A stretch of DNA of 64,000 nt, from the NCBI GenBank assembly GCA_014529385.2, contig CM043942.1, forward strand, positions 105,588,141-105,652,140, read 5' to 3'. The DNA comes from Adiantum capillus-veneris (taxonomy: Eukaryota; Streptophyta; Polypodiopsida; Polypodiales; Pteridaceae). The notes under the pieces were generated by a model. It was given only the letters and a program-made list of their open reading frames with translations. It ran no database searches and was not told the origin of the DNA. The position numbers and the translations under genes are program-made. Each line of letters opens with the position of its first letter. Position 1 is the first letter of the stretch. Positions 53,990 to 64,000 of this stretch are shown here, piece after piece.

Positions 53990-54640
53990 TGGTTGGTATG
54001 TAAGGGATATGTAGGCTTATGCATTAATTACATTGTGTGAGCACACACACTATTACTCCTCACATTCACTCGGCTAAATTAGCTAAACATGCTTGGGATA
54101 TTATGGCTGGTCTTTATGCAAGTCGCAATGGAGTTAAAATTGCATTGCTTTGTAAAGAACTGGAATCAAAGATTATGCATGAGGAAGATGAGATGGACAC
54201 TTTCCTTGCTAGTATCAAGTATTAATGAGCAACTCATTTCTACAGGTGAAGTCATTTTTGACAGTTCTCTTGTGCAGACTGTTATTTATGCTTTAATAGA
54301 TGTGTCCTAGTACTTGGAGACTTACAACTGAAGGAAATCCTGATGTTGTCAAGTTTGATGCATTGTGCACATTTTTTTAGTCACTTTCAAGAAAGAACAA
54401 GACTAAACAATGTGCATCTGAATGGACATTTATTTTTGCTCAAAGAAAAGGTGGTAGCAACAATGTAGCCACTTCTCATGGTTCTTCAAAGAGTGAAAAA
54501 TTAACTTTTCCTAGTGCTTCTACTGGCAACACCTTTTCTAGGAATTCTGGTGAAAAGGGAAAATGAAGAACCATCACCGTTATTGTAAAGCTAATGATCA
54601 CTTGATCAAGCAGTGCCCAAAATTGAAGGCAAAAGAGGCC
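53990..54640 (+). pseudogene. Copia gag with zinc-knuckle remnant
   Basis: 'AYALITLC', 'HIHSAKLAKHAWDIMAGLY' and 'CKELESKIMHEEDEM' match the UBN2-type gag domain (A.LI.L, A..AWD.L...Y, EL...KM.E). Stops occur at about 54015 and 54224. The knuckle near 54572-54615 reads H-RY-C-KAND-H-LIKQ-C, so the first Cys of C-x2-C-x4-H-x4-C is His. 'PKLKAKE' follows, as is usual in copia gag. Confidence 0.72.
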
Positions 54641-55370
54641 GTAAAGAAAGAAGCATGTCCTATTGCAAATGCGGCTATTGTAGAATCTTCTATGAAAGGA
54701 TATTGTGAGAGTGATGCTGATGAAAAATGGGCTTTTAGTACAGAATGCTCTTATGGTCCTTCTGTCCATGATGCATGTATGTCAGTCGCTGCAGATGCTC
54801 ATGTGTGGTACTTTGACAGGAGTTTGAAAGTGGTGCTACAAAGCACAATACCTCTCATTGTGATTTGTTTACCTCTCCTGAGGATGTCCCTCATGGGAAT
54901 TCAGTCACTTGTGCCAATCATGCCTCTTATCCGATTAAGGGAGCTGGAAAGATTGTCCTGACTATACTGCAAATGGAAGTTCTTTCACACTTGTTGATGT
55001 AGTTTATGTATCTGAGATTAGGAAGAACCTCTTGTCTGTATCTGCACTTGCTAGACTTGGTCTTGTTGTGGAATTTATGATGGTAGATTTACAGTTCATG
55101 ATCTCAATTTTGGTGACGCGATTGTTGCATCGGGCATTTTATGTTGTGGGATATATAATCTCACTCTGTATGACGAGTGTGGGCAAAATTTTGCAAATGG
55201 GGATTCAAGGATTGTTTCAAATGCAAAACTTTGGCATGCATGTTTTGGGCATTTGCATTTTGCCAGTTTTCTATGTTCGCAAAAATCTAATATGGTTGCT
55301 TCTTTGCCGCCTCTTGAAGCACCTATGAAGCATGTTTGTGAAGGTTGTATTTTGGGTGGGATGCAGTGTT
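54641..55370 (+). pseudogene. Copia protease and GAG-pre-integrase region
   Basis: 'VWYFDR' near 54805 is the position of the W-x-x-D-S-G-A protease site, with Ser changed to Arg and the frame lost immediately after. 'RKNLLSVSALARLGLVVEF' (split by stops and shifts, near 55020-55075) is the protease C-terminal region. 'LWHACFGHLHFASF' and 'CEGCILGGMQC' in shifted frames near 55230-55370 are the H-H-C-C zinc module of the integrase. Confidence 0.68.
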
Positions 55371-56262
55371 GAAACTTTCCAATGGATGGTTCAGTAAGGG
55401 CTACATGCAGGTTACAGCTTGTGCATAATGATGTTTGTGGGCCTATGCAAACTCCATCTTTACACAATTACCTTTACTTCGTGACTTCCATTGATGATTA
55501 GTCCATCCATCCATGGGTGTATCTACTTAAAGCTAATTCTGAAGTGTTTATGTGCTTCAAACAATTTTTAGCTATGGCTGAAAATGCCTCTAAATGTACT
55601 ATGAGCACCCTCCATTCAGATCAACGGGGGGAGTACATGTCTCATGAATCTAATGAATTTCTAGCTAGTCACCAATGTACAGTGCCATATACAACTTACA
55701 AAGGAAAAACATGTTGCTTACAAAGATGGCACAATGTACAGTCAAGAGCCAAGCTTTGCCACAATTTTTTTTGGCTTGAGACCATCATGTGTGCTACTTG
55801 TGTATTTAATAGGTGTCCTACAAAAGCTTTGCAGACTATGACTTCATATGAAGCATGGAATGATAGAAAGACATCTATTGATCACATATGCATTTTTGGT
55901 TGTTTAGCTTATGCTTTGGTGCCACAAATGTTGCACTAAAAATGGGATGATAAGGCTGTTAAATGAATTTTTGTTGGCTACAATATTGAAAGAAATTGTT
56001 ACAGGTTGTACCATCCACAAACAAATTGTATCTTGGTTTCATGAGATGTTGTGTTTGTGGAAGATTCTGTTCAAATATTGTTGTCATGTGTACTAGAGAT
56101 AGTAATGTAGGCTCACATGATATTTATGATAGTTTATTTCCTCTATTTGGTGGTGTAAGTTTGGATGTAAATTCAAATGAGGAAAATGTACAGCCTATGG
56201 GGGTTTCAAAAAATGCTACGGATCAACCTATTACTGATGGGCCAAAACACCTCCAACCTACC
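55371..56262 (+). pseudogene. Copia integrase core
   Basis: 'LVHNDVCGPMQTPSL' carries the first catalytic Asp (N-D in place of S-D). After a stop near 55500 the frame 55517-55939 has 'TLHSDQRGEYMSHESNEFL' (second Asp region) and, where copia normally has the E of 'NGVAERKN', a degraded stretch 'LQRWHNVQSRAKL'. 'CVFNRCPTKALQTMTSYEAW' and 'IFGCLAYALVP' are typical downstream blocks. The element ends soon after, before RT. Confidence 0.75.
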
Positions 56263-58955
56263 TGAGCCTTACATAAGCTCAGGCCGCTTTGCCTCCCTTT
56301 ATGAACCCGAGCTTTGAAAATATCCCAAGTATCAGTAGGTGGTAGGGTATCAGCACCAACCATACCAGTTTAGGCACCACGCCTCTTCTATGCCCAACAT
56401 CATGTATTTAGGCAAAGCCAAGGTAAAATCCCCGACATTTAGCCATGTAGGTCGTTCAACCCCAGGCATACTAACCATGTAGATGAGCCTAACAAAAAGA
56501 AGAAGACCTAAGAGACGCCCCTGATCTAGCAAAGCCCTAGGTCAATGATCCTTTTATTAAAGGCTAAGCGATGTAGTGAACCTAGTCTCATAGCAACGCT
56601 TCCATGAGAAACATAACACGTGATTCCAATAACAATAGCACCTTCCATATGCACAAACAATATTTTCCAAGCAGTTAGACTGTACAGGGTCTCTACCCTT
56701 ACACGTCTACCATAAACCATCCAGATCATGATCTAATCCCAAACCATAAACCATAATCCAATCACATCACATGAGTGAGCACTCCGCCCAACTTGGGTGA
56801 GGAACAACCAATCCTGTATAACCACTTCAGAACATAACATGTTTGTAAAAATTTTGGCAGGATAACCATATCCAAAAGAAAACACCATGAGCCACACCGT
56901 CCTTCCACCAATAAAATGACAACCATAATCCATGAGGGATCTCAGTCCTTATCCACAAACGATATTCACACTGAACCAACTCCAGCACTTAGAGTTTGAC
57001 ATATCCGCTGGAGTCAATCGGAGTACACACACATATGACTCTTAAGACATGAGCTTTCTATGCATAAAATAATTCCAAACAGCAGCTAAACATGATATAA
57101 AAATCCAATTTTGACAACATCTAACCATGCAAAGTTGATGCATCTTATATTCACTTCACCTCTCTAGCACATAGAGCTAGTTTTGACCTACAAAGGTGGA
57201 AAACAATCATACTCGTGCACATGAGGCATCCACATCTATCCACGAGGTTCCATACATCATATGATATCATTCCATCACCATAAACATGACGCAATACAGC
57301 TCCGACCCGTAGGTCGACCATAAACCATAACATATGCAAAAAACAACTTTTTGCCATTTTTGGGAACATACATAACATGAAAATAGAAGTTTTTGGCCTC
57401 AAAACAATGTATCAAGATCATATCCATAATGTAGAATAACACTCTATCACATCACTTTGCCCATATGATGCTCACACAAAAAACGTTAACACAAAAAGAA
57501 AGCCGCTTTCTTCATATTTGTCTTTGCGGTTCGGGTTGACTAACCATATACCCTCACATGAGTTTGTGGAAATCTAGTACTTGAAATCAAATCATCAAAA
57601 CAAACCATAAATTATACATAAACGGCTTGGTTAACTCACAACATCATATGGTACTCCCCCTAGGTAGCACCCCTACACGCATAGGTAAACCCGATTATGG
57701 AAGGATTAATAACTCGCATACCCAAGGTGATATCGGAGACCTAAATACATTTATCATCAAGTTTAACAAGCTTTTCAATTGGCTAAGTGGGTTTGCCCAT
57801 CCGGTGAATCTATATAGTGGTTCTCCAAGGAGCATGGGTTCCAAAATTTTGACCAAGTACGGTGGAAAGCAAGCTGTTTTTTGACCATATCTCTTAGCTT
57901 GTGCGTGATTTTCACATGACACCTGAGAGAGAAAATGTTTTAAATGATGTGTTTTCTCTCTGATTTAAAGGATTTGGGCTGATTCATAAAGGTTTATGAG
58001 TTATGACCAAAATAGTGTTCCTACCGCTTCTATGATGTGAAACGAAAAGTGCTTTTTATGCAGTCATGTGTGCATGAATCAGCATGTTAAACATGATAAA
58101 ATAATCATGGGCCAACTTCATACGTACTCAAAAAATCCATACATACACTCGTATATGAAAAACCAAGCACTCAGAGGGGTATCTACTCAAAAAAATGGCA
58201 TAGAGAGAGAGATGATGATGGCTATGGAGTTTAAAGCTTCTCACCGTGCTTTAGAGTTGATTAGGGTCTGTCAAAAGGCTTCTTGCTTTGTCGCAAGAGA
58301 GTGGTGATGAAAGCTACGTAGAGGTGTTCACCAACGAGAGCTTTCAAAGAGCACGTACACCGTGAAACGAGAGAGGAGATAGTAAGCAAGTAGAGAGAGA
58401 GTATCCTTCTTCTTCTTCTTCCCGTAAACGAGAGAGAAGAGCTTATGGGGATGGTGATGAAGAGCTTGCACCACTCCAGATAATAAGTACGTAATGCTTT
58501 GCGTAGTAGATGCAATAGACGGCACTGAAAAATGAGCACTCCCAACCAATTTATAGGAACTGCAGCTAGCCAGAGTGATGCCCAAGGCAAGCTACTAGCA
58601 CCCCCTCTCAGCCTAGAATAGTTGCAAACTTTTGGGAAAAGACTCCGATCTTTTCTAAACAAATGGCACAACTTTTGACAGTCAACTCTCCCATTACCAT
58701 TCAATTTTTACAATAAAAATTGACTAATTGGCTAATATCCTTGCAACTAATGAAATTGTGACTAGACTATGCCGCATCGTGATGTCTCGACAAAATTATG
58801 ACTTTCCCGTACTATCCTAGTGTATTTATGACACTGTTGTTTATAAAAATAATTCCCGTAAAAATATCGTTTAGTCTCGTTTTTTTCTTTGGGTGGTCAT
58901 TTTTAAATCCAACAGAGACTAAAATTAATATTTTAATGCTTAGGTCATCGTAAAA
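56263..58955. other. Unassigned DNA, possibly LTR-like on the minus strand
   Basis: No domain was recognised on either strand. The phrase 'ccataaaccata' and similar recur at 56745, 56925, 57315 and 57603. Minus-strand frames at 56350-57402 are short and unrelated to known proteins. A minus-strand TATA motif at 58544-58551 followed by CT-rich sequence could be an LTR or gene promoter with its leader. A 147-codon minus frame at 58261-58704 spans that motif and is probably chance. Confidence 0.4.
58544..58551 (-). promoter_or_regulatory. Candidate TATA box, minus strand
   Basis: On the minus strand, CTATAAATTGG is followed about 30 nt later by 'ctcatttttcagtgcc' and then a CT-rich, purine-poor leader with few ATGs. 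That is the look of a plant promoter or LTR U3/R. No downstream coding gene was found. Confidence 0.3.
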
Positions 58956-58959
58956 AGCA

Positions 58960-59310
58960 CATTTCTTTTCAAAAACGCCGAAAATCATGAAAAGCTAAAA
59001 AAAGTGTAAAAAGAAAAAAATAACTTTTATCTAAAATGGAACCACGGGTTCTCCTTGTCCATTGGAAAAAGAAAGCGAACTCACTTTTCACTAAAAAGCA
59101 CTAAAAATAGTGTGAAAAGCATTCGAAAAGCAGATTTTTGTAAAATTGAACCATATCTTCCCCGGAACATGTAGGTTAAAGATCCGACCCTACTTTTTGC
59201 AAAAAAGCAAAAAAAACATGAAAAAGATAAAAAAATAGCGAATTTTCTCAAAATTGAACCAAACATCCGTCTGACCTACTAGAACATGGAAACGACCTTT
59301 CTTTTTACTT
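58960..59310. repeat. Degenerate tandem repeat, three units of about 108 bp
   Basis: The phrase 'aaaat(t/g)gaacca' recurs at about 59034, 59141 and 59250. Each is preceded by an A-rich 'aagca..aaaaa..gtgaaaag' block. The units are strongly diverged. Confidence 0.6.
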
Positions 59311-60043
59311 TAGAACCTTACAATACTATCAAGCAAGCATTCTAAATTAGAATTTGACGAAATAGATATTGAAAGCTATTTTTCTTATTTTTAAAAGAGA
59401 CCCAAAAATTGGGGATCTTACAGAGATCCATAGTACTATAGGAGATCCATACTATCAAATTTGGTGCTTTTAAGAAGCATAGTACCAAAGATTATAGGCA
59501 ATTTAGTTCTTTTGGGCACCAGTCACTGTAGGTAGTATAGTTCAAAAAACAGAGTATCTGCTTTTAGGGGACTTGCATAGGTCACATAGAACCAAATTTG
59601 GTGCTTTTTTGCACCCGATTTGGTACTATAGTCGGATTTCTAGCAATACATTATCAAATTTGGTATTTTAGAATGAGTTGGTGTTTTACAGTACAAATTT
59701 GGTATTGTAAACTGCTTTGGTTCTTTACTCTTTTTTAGTAATATTATGAGCTCTAGGGGATAATAATTTTGTAAGCTTTCAATTTAGAGATTTTGGCACA
59801 AATTTAGAACTTTTTCAAATGTGTTCTCAAATAGACTCATTGTGCATGACACTACTCCCAAACATACAACCCTTTGACATAATTTTATCCCAGGACATTC
59901 ATTAGTAAAATTTTCATATATCACGTGTGTTTACCAAAATCGATTTTAAATACCCCTTATACCCCTCTTGTACACATGAATTTGTAAACTTACAAGAAAT
60001 GAAAATACCTTCTGTAGAACGCACGTGCTATGTTACATATACT
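59311..60043. other. Unassigned AT-rich DNA
   Basis: Contains repeated 'ggtactat' and 'aaatttggt' phrases (59440-59720) without a clear period. No gene signal. Confidence 0.4.
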
Positions 60044-61391
60044 TTAGCACTAGAATGGTAACAGGACACTTTTATGTCCTTGGAAACTTTTGTGTCCTGT
60101 TAAGTGACCATTTTGCTCGAATTATTTGAAGAGTATGAAAATGAATTTTGAGGTGCTATATATCCACAAAGTTTCCTTATGAGCTGAAAAAAACTTAGCA
60201 TTTTTTTTTGAGTATCAATCTCACCATTAACCTTACTCTTGCATAGCATTTTTGAACCTAAACTGTGTGGAAAAACGGGTCCTGTTTTTGGCTTTTTTTT
60301 TCAATTTTTGGCAACTATAACACTCTTAACTTCATGTTTGTGAGGTTTAGATGGCTATAGGTTAGGCCTTCATAGTTCTCAACATGTTTTGATGCTTGTA
60401 GGGAGAGCTAAGTGTTAAAATTGAAAGTAATGACCAATTTACAAGAATTGCATAATCCTATTTTTTGGCCAAAATTAGCACTTTTATGATTTTTTTGGTG
60501 GCTTTCTTGATATCCAAATTCAATTTTGATTGTGTAAGTATAATGTATAACATAAATATAATCTTCCTTGAGTTTTGGGGGACCTAACATGCTATATAGC
60601 ATAGCATATGATGATGGTTGAGTTTTTGATTACTGAAGAATACGATACATTTTAGATTAGCAAGGATAACATTCTCAATATTGCTAGTTTTTTAGGCCAA
60701 TTTTGTGTATTTTGTAGGTAGTAACCATATCTAATCATAGACTACAAACTTGGCTAGATATTGAGTAGTTTCTATGAGTTTCTAGAGGTCATAATGCTAA
60801 ACCCAGTTTTTTCATGTTTGCTGTATTTAGCACTTTATCATTGCCCCCAAGGTTCCAATTGTAAGAGATCCATTATCCTTTTGACATGCTCCATGGCTCC
60901 TTTTGAATCCAAAGGCCCAAAGGGAACTAAAAAAACATATATATAGTATCTGTATTGAGCGTGACTATAGAAACTTTGATGATAGGTCCACAGAATGGCA
61001 AAAATGCAACTTTTTTGTACCTATGTTTTTTGCCCAAAAAAAATATAGTGAGGTAAAAGCAACCATATGTTTTGGTCACCAACCCATTGAAGTTAACGGG
61101 TCATTTTATCTCATGTCCTACAAAAATCCCCACTCTTATTTATATGCAATCAACCGCAAGAAATTGCTGTTTTGGGCAAAATGCATTGGTCCATCAACTT
61201 TGGAGGCTTGTAGTGACCAAGGGATGATAAAAATTACAAGTTTCTCATTTTTTGCATATGTAGTAGTTATTGAACTATAAGCTCATGAAAGGATTTTTCA
61301 AAATGAGTGGATCTACTATGGTTTTGGAATTTTTTCCCAAAACCCTGAAAGGACACTTTTATGTCCTGTTAGGTTACCATTCTAGTGCTAA
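60044..61391. mobile_element. Candidate non-autonomous DNA transposon with terminal inverted repeats
   Basis: The left end is TTAGCACTAGAATGGTAAC then AGGACACTTTTATGTCC. The right end read on the other strand is TTAGCACTAGAATGGTAAC, then CTAACAGGACATAAAAGTG. The first 19 bases are identical. The segment is about 1.35 kb. A 125-codon plus-strand frame inside (60903-61280) matches no transposase I know. A TA at the edges could be the target duplication, but it is palindromic with the repeat, so the boundary is unsure; a CACTA motif begins at 60048. Confidence 0.6.
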
Positions 61392-62437
61392 TTAGTGAAC
61401 TCCGTGGGAATTTTATCTCAATTTATTTAAGAGTTTATATTAAAATATCTGTGTTGTATACAAAGTTACATACAATAATAACAGTTTTTGGATTCTTTAA
61501 GCTAATACATGATGCATATCAAAAATATATATTATGTATACCCGTTCTATCCCCCCAAAAAAAGGCTTTCACATACTTGTTCCATAGACATGTGTCTTTT
61601 CTCTTGTTTATTAATGGCTAACTAAAAACTTTAAGGTTACTGAGGACACAATGTAGCCTTTCTCGTCACAAAGAAGGGTAAGAGATAATTGCTCCACTCA
61701 TCTAGATCCAGTCGCTTTGTAGTCTCAAAGGGTATTCAAAATTGAATTAGTGGAAGATGTAATGCAGTATATAATGCAAAATGTTTCTCAAACAGCATAG
61801 TTTGTCCCTACCTTGTAAAGTGAATCATTGCTAGATATAATGCACTGCAGATAATGAGGCCCCCAGACACCCCCCACCCCCCCAATAGTACCAAGGACAA
61901 TATTTATTTCAACATCTGATCGTGAATATCTTACACAATGCAATGCCTTCAAATGCAAGCATGGATGGTTGTATTGGGGCAGAAGACCTTGTCCCCATTT
62001 GAAGAAAAAAACCAAAATCTTTAAGTGCTCTAGACCCTGCCATGTTAGGAATTACTTGCCACGCTCATATGTGTTTAATGATCACACAATTTCTCACTAT
62101 GCATTATGTACATTGCAAATGGCATACAAGTTGAGCTTAAACTTTCCATCTTTCTATATAAATATATAGGAGAGATGGCATTGTATGAGGATTGAGAAAA
62201 CTACCATATCCATGCTATGAAAGTTCATGCGAGGTGGCAATTGTTAAGATTTATATTAATGAGATTTTTTCCAAATCGTGTGGGTACATACTATTGGGAA
62301 AAATATAGGAAGGTTATTGCTTTTTTTGCATCTTTATTCACACCCACACAACTTTGTAATGCAATTGAAACAATCCAGTGAGATCTTTGAGATCTATTTC
62401 ATTAGTCTTGAATTGGATATTTATTATCCAAGAGGGA

Positions 62438-62476
<39 letters not shown>

Positions 62477-62965
62477 GCCACCAAAGAAGTATTGCTAAAA
62501 TTTAACCACTAGTTGTGCAAGGTGGGAAATCCATGCTTCAAGAGATTAGGTATCAATAATGAAAGATTGAAGGAAAATACCCTTACAAAAACCATATCTT
62601 AACGAAGTATCAAGAGGTTTCCACTACCAAATCCATAGAGAGTACGGCCCTATCGCTTGAGAGCATACACAACATCCATGGTAGTGATAGTTTTCGGGCA
62701 GGCATGTTTGTGTAGGTCATAGAATCTGGGATGACATTCTCCAAGAAGATCTTGAGTACCTCTAGTTTCCTTGTAGCTTAGGCCACTGATGCGTTTTACA
62801 CCACCCCTACGAGTAATCCTTCAAATGGCAGGCTTGGAAATGTCCTGAATGTTGTCACACAAACCTTCCTGTGGAGCTTGACCCCTCCCTTTCCACGACC
62901 CTTCCATCCTATCCTCTTTTTTGCATGCTTGCATTTCTCTCCCCTTACCCATAATATAGGCTTCA

Positions 62966-63047
<82 letters not shown>

Positions 63048-63100
63048 ACAAGAAGTTTTGGACAAATTCTCACAATAATCTCCACATTGTGGCTTACCTC
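61392..63100. other. Unassigned DNA with CT and CA microsatellites
   Basis: A (CT)n run lies at about 62441-62476, a (CT)n run at 62971-63010 and an (AC)n run at 63011-63044. A C-rich stretch is at 61858-61884. No gene was recognised. Confidence 0.45.
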
Positions 63101-63231
63101 AACATCATGAACTTCTATGAGGGAGGCACCACATACCTAGCTAGGTACAAATGGGGGCCGGGGCTCCTCTGATCTCAATCGTACCTAGCTAGGTATGCAT
63201 CGCCTGATCTCGAGCAAGCGTTCATGATGTT
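63101..63231. repeat. 131-bp foldback with paired palindromes
   Basis: The outer arms AACATCATGAAC (63101-63112) and GTTCATGATGTT (63220-63231) pair perfectly. So do the inner arms CATACCTAGCTAGGTAC (63132-63148) and GTACCTAGCTAGGTATG (63181-63197). Each inner arm also contains the 14-bp self-palindrome TACCTAGCTAGGTA. The loop is about 32 bp and GC-rich. Confidence 0.85.
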
Positions 63232-63659
63232 ATGCATTGTATGAAAAACACTGAAAAAGACTCCGTTTTCCGGCATGAGAGAATTTATAAACCTTTTTGT
63301 GCACAAACATACACATATAATCAATTGGCTAAAGCAAAATAAAAATACTTACCTGCGCTAATTTTCTCAATGCTATGTATTTGTTCATCTTGATCGATTG
63401 ATTGATGAAGCGATAAAGACCCGCAAGTCGAGTCAGTGCCCGGGGACTCACGTACTCTGCAGCAGTAGAAACGTATGTAAGTGACATGGCTGCTCTCCAA
63501 GGCCACAAAAAATAAGCTGACTAGCATTACAGCAAAAGCCTGCACTCTCCAGCAACATTTTGGGCTCTTGCAATTAGTCAAGCTATTGACAACGTGAACT
63601 TCATCAAAATTGAACAAGAACGTAGTGTGGATCACTACAACATAGCATCAAGATTTCGA
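63232..63659. other. Unassigned DNA
   Basis: A 104-codon minus-strand frame (63321-63635) has no recognisable domain. I do not call a gene. Confidence 0.35.
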
Positions 63660-63812
63660 CGCAGCATATATCGATGGCCACACCTTTCCACGCAATTATC
63701 GACGTACTTGCAGCCCGTCGATATATGCGTGGGAATATCCATCGATATATGCGTGTAAATACTCATGGAAAGGTATACATTACCACATGATATTCCTACG
63801 CATATATCAATG
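63660..63812. repeat. Cluster of inverted and direct repeats around 'cgatatatgcgtg'
   Basis: 'gcatatatcgatgg' (63664) is inverted at 63738 ('ccatcgatatatgc'). 'tcgatatatgcgtgggaatatc' (63718) is inverted with two mismatches at 63789-63811. 'cgatatatgcgtg' also recurs directly at 63719 and 63743. Alternative hairpins can form. Confidence 0.7.
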
Positions 63813-64000
63813 CCTATTTTGAAGCAAAAAATTCAGGGAAAGAAAAGGTAAATCCGTGCGCAGGCGGTCATTTTTTGCCAGCGACGCGCTCAGATCTCTT
63901 GGCCAAAACCTACTGCGCAGGTATTATGAAACTCTCTCCCCCCCCCAACCCCTCTCTCTCTCTCTACATTGTGTTGAGAGGCGGAAGTGAGAAAATAGAC
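63813..64000. other. Window end, CT-rich
   Basis: A C run and CT repeat at 63937-63965; otherwise unassigned. Confidence 0.35.

Larger units (their letters stand above)
53880..56262 (+). mobile_element. Decayed Ty1/copia element (gag-PR-IN, no RT)
   Basis: Plus-strand reading gives copia gag, zinc knuckle, protease remnants, GAG-pre-integrase and integrase core in that order. The order places integrase before RT and identifies Ty1/copia. The sequence ends at about 56262 before any RT block, and no LTRs were identified. Stops and frameshifts occur throughout. Confidence 0.8.

Noticed and set aside
58261-58704. 147-codon minus-strand ORF
   Set aside because: It spans an apparent TATA box and a CT-rich leader, has an unlikely composition and matches nothing known.
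60903-61280. 125-codon ORF inside the TIR element as a transposase
   Set aside because: No DDE/D motif spacing or zinc finger; too short; treated as chance.
60044-61391. Calling the TIR element a CACTA (En/Spm) transposon
   Set aside because: The terminal repeat extends outside CACTA by several bases and the flanking triplets TAG/CTA are not direct repeats.

Overview
The window reads as a repeat-dominated stretch of a land-plant nuclear genome. The evidence is several plant-type LTR retrotransposon families (a Ty3/gypsy chromovirus, a Ty3/gypsy group with two RNase H domains, and a Ty1/copia remnant), a non-LTR LINE, MITE-like elements and very many (GA)n, (TA)n and (CA)n tracts. I found no intact host gene, tRNA, rRNA or CRISPR array. 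The reverse transcriptase of element A is of a kind I associate more with non-seed plants and fungi than with flowering plants, so a fern, lycophyte or gymnosperm is plausible. That is inference and the species is not identified.

Layout. 1-2412: unassigned DNA with a duplicated unit holding an 18-bp perfect palindrome. 2413-7904: element A, a Ty3/gypsy element lacking its 5' LTR, followed directly by a second copy of its leader (7905-about 8860) that shares the same LTR. 9161-9444: a Tourist-like MITE. About 9700-12890: decayed minus-strand Ty3/gypsy pol. About 12890-15630: nothing recognised. 15630-16804: a 2 x 585-bp tandem duplication that includes the start of an LTR. 16570-30421: element B, a complete but dead Ty3/gypsy element with 2.6-kb LTRs, interrupted by an oppositely oriented solo LTR of the same family (24867-27520). 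30426-31389: microsatellite and satellite DNA. About 31373-51660: one minus-strand LINE split by two separate insertions, element C (33131-40279, a chromovirus with TSD CTCAT) and element D (41295-51013, minus strand, same family as B, TSD ATAC). 51.66-53.4 kb: microsatellites and hairpin repeats. About 53.9-56.26 kb: decayed copia gag-PR-IN. 56.3-64 kb: unassigned DNA with a TIR element at 60044-61391 and foldback repeats near 63.1-63.8 kb.

The most interesting signal is in the leaders of elements A, B and D. Each carries, between the LTR and gag, two small ORFs of 72 and 70 codons, here called alpha and beta. Alpha and beta are recognisably related to each other (about 43% identity over the last 53 residues, no gaps, counted by hand). 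They are conserved at protein level between two otherwise distant Ty3/gypsy groups (beta 47/70 and alpha 40/72 identical, A versus D), with many synonymous codon differences. Gene order is alpha-beta with an ATGA overlap in A, but beta-alpha with a 21-nt gap in B and D. In both arrangements the upstream start codon has a weak context (T at -3) and the downstream one has a purine at -3. I recognise no family for them. They are the best candidate here for an undescribed retrotransposon accessory system.

The elements' own genes form the usual retrotransposition set: gag, retropepsin, RT, RNase H, integrase, and a chromodomain in C. Every copy is disabled by nonsense codons, frameshifts or deletions.
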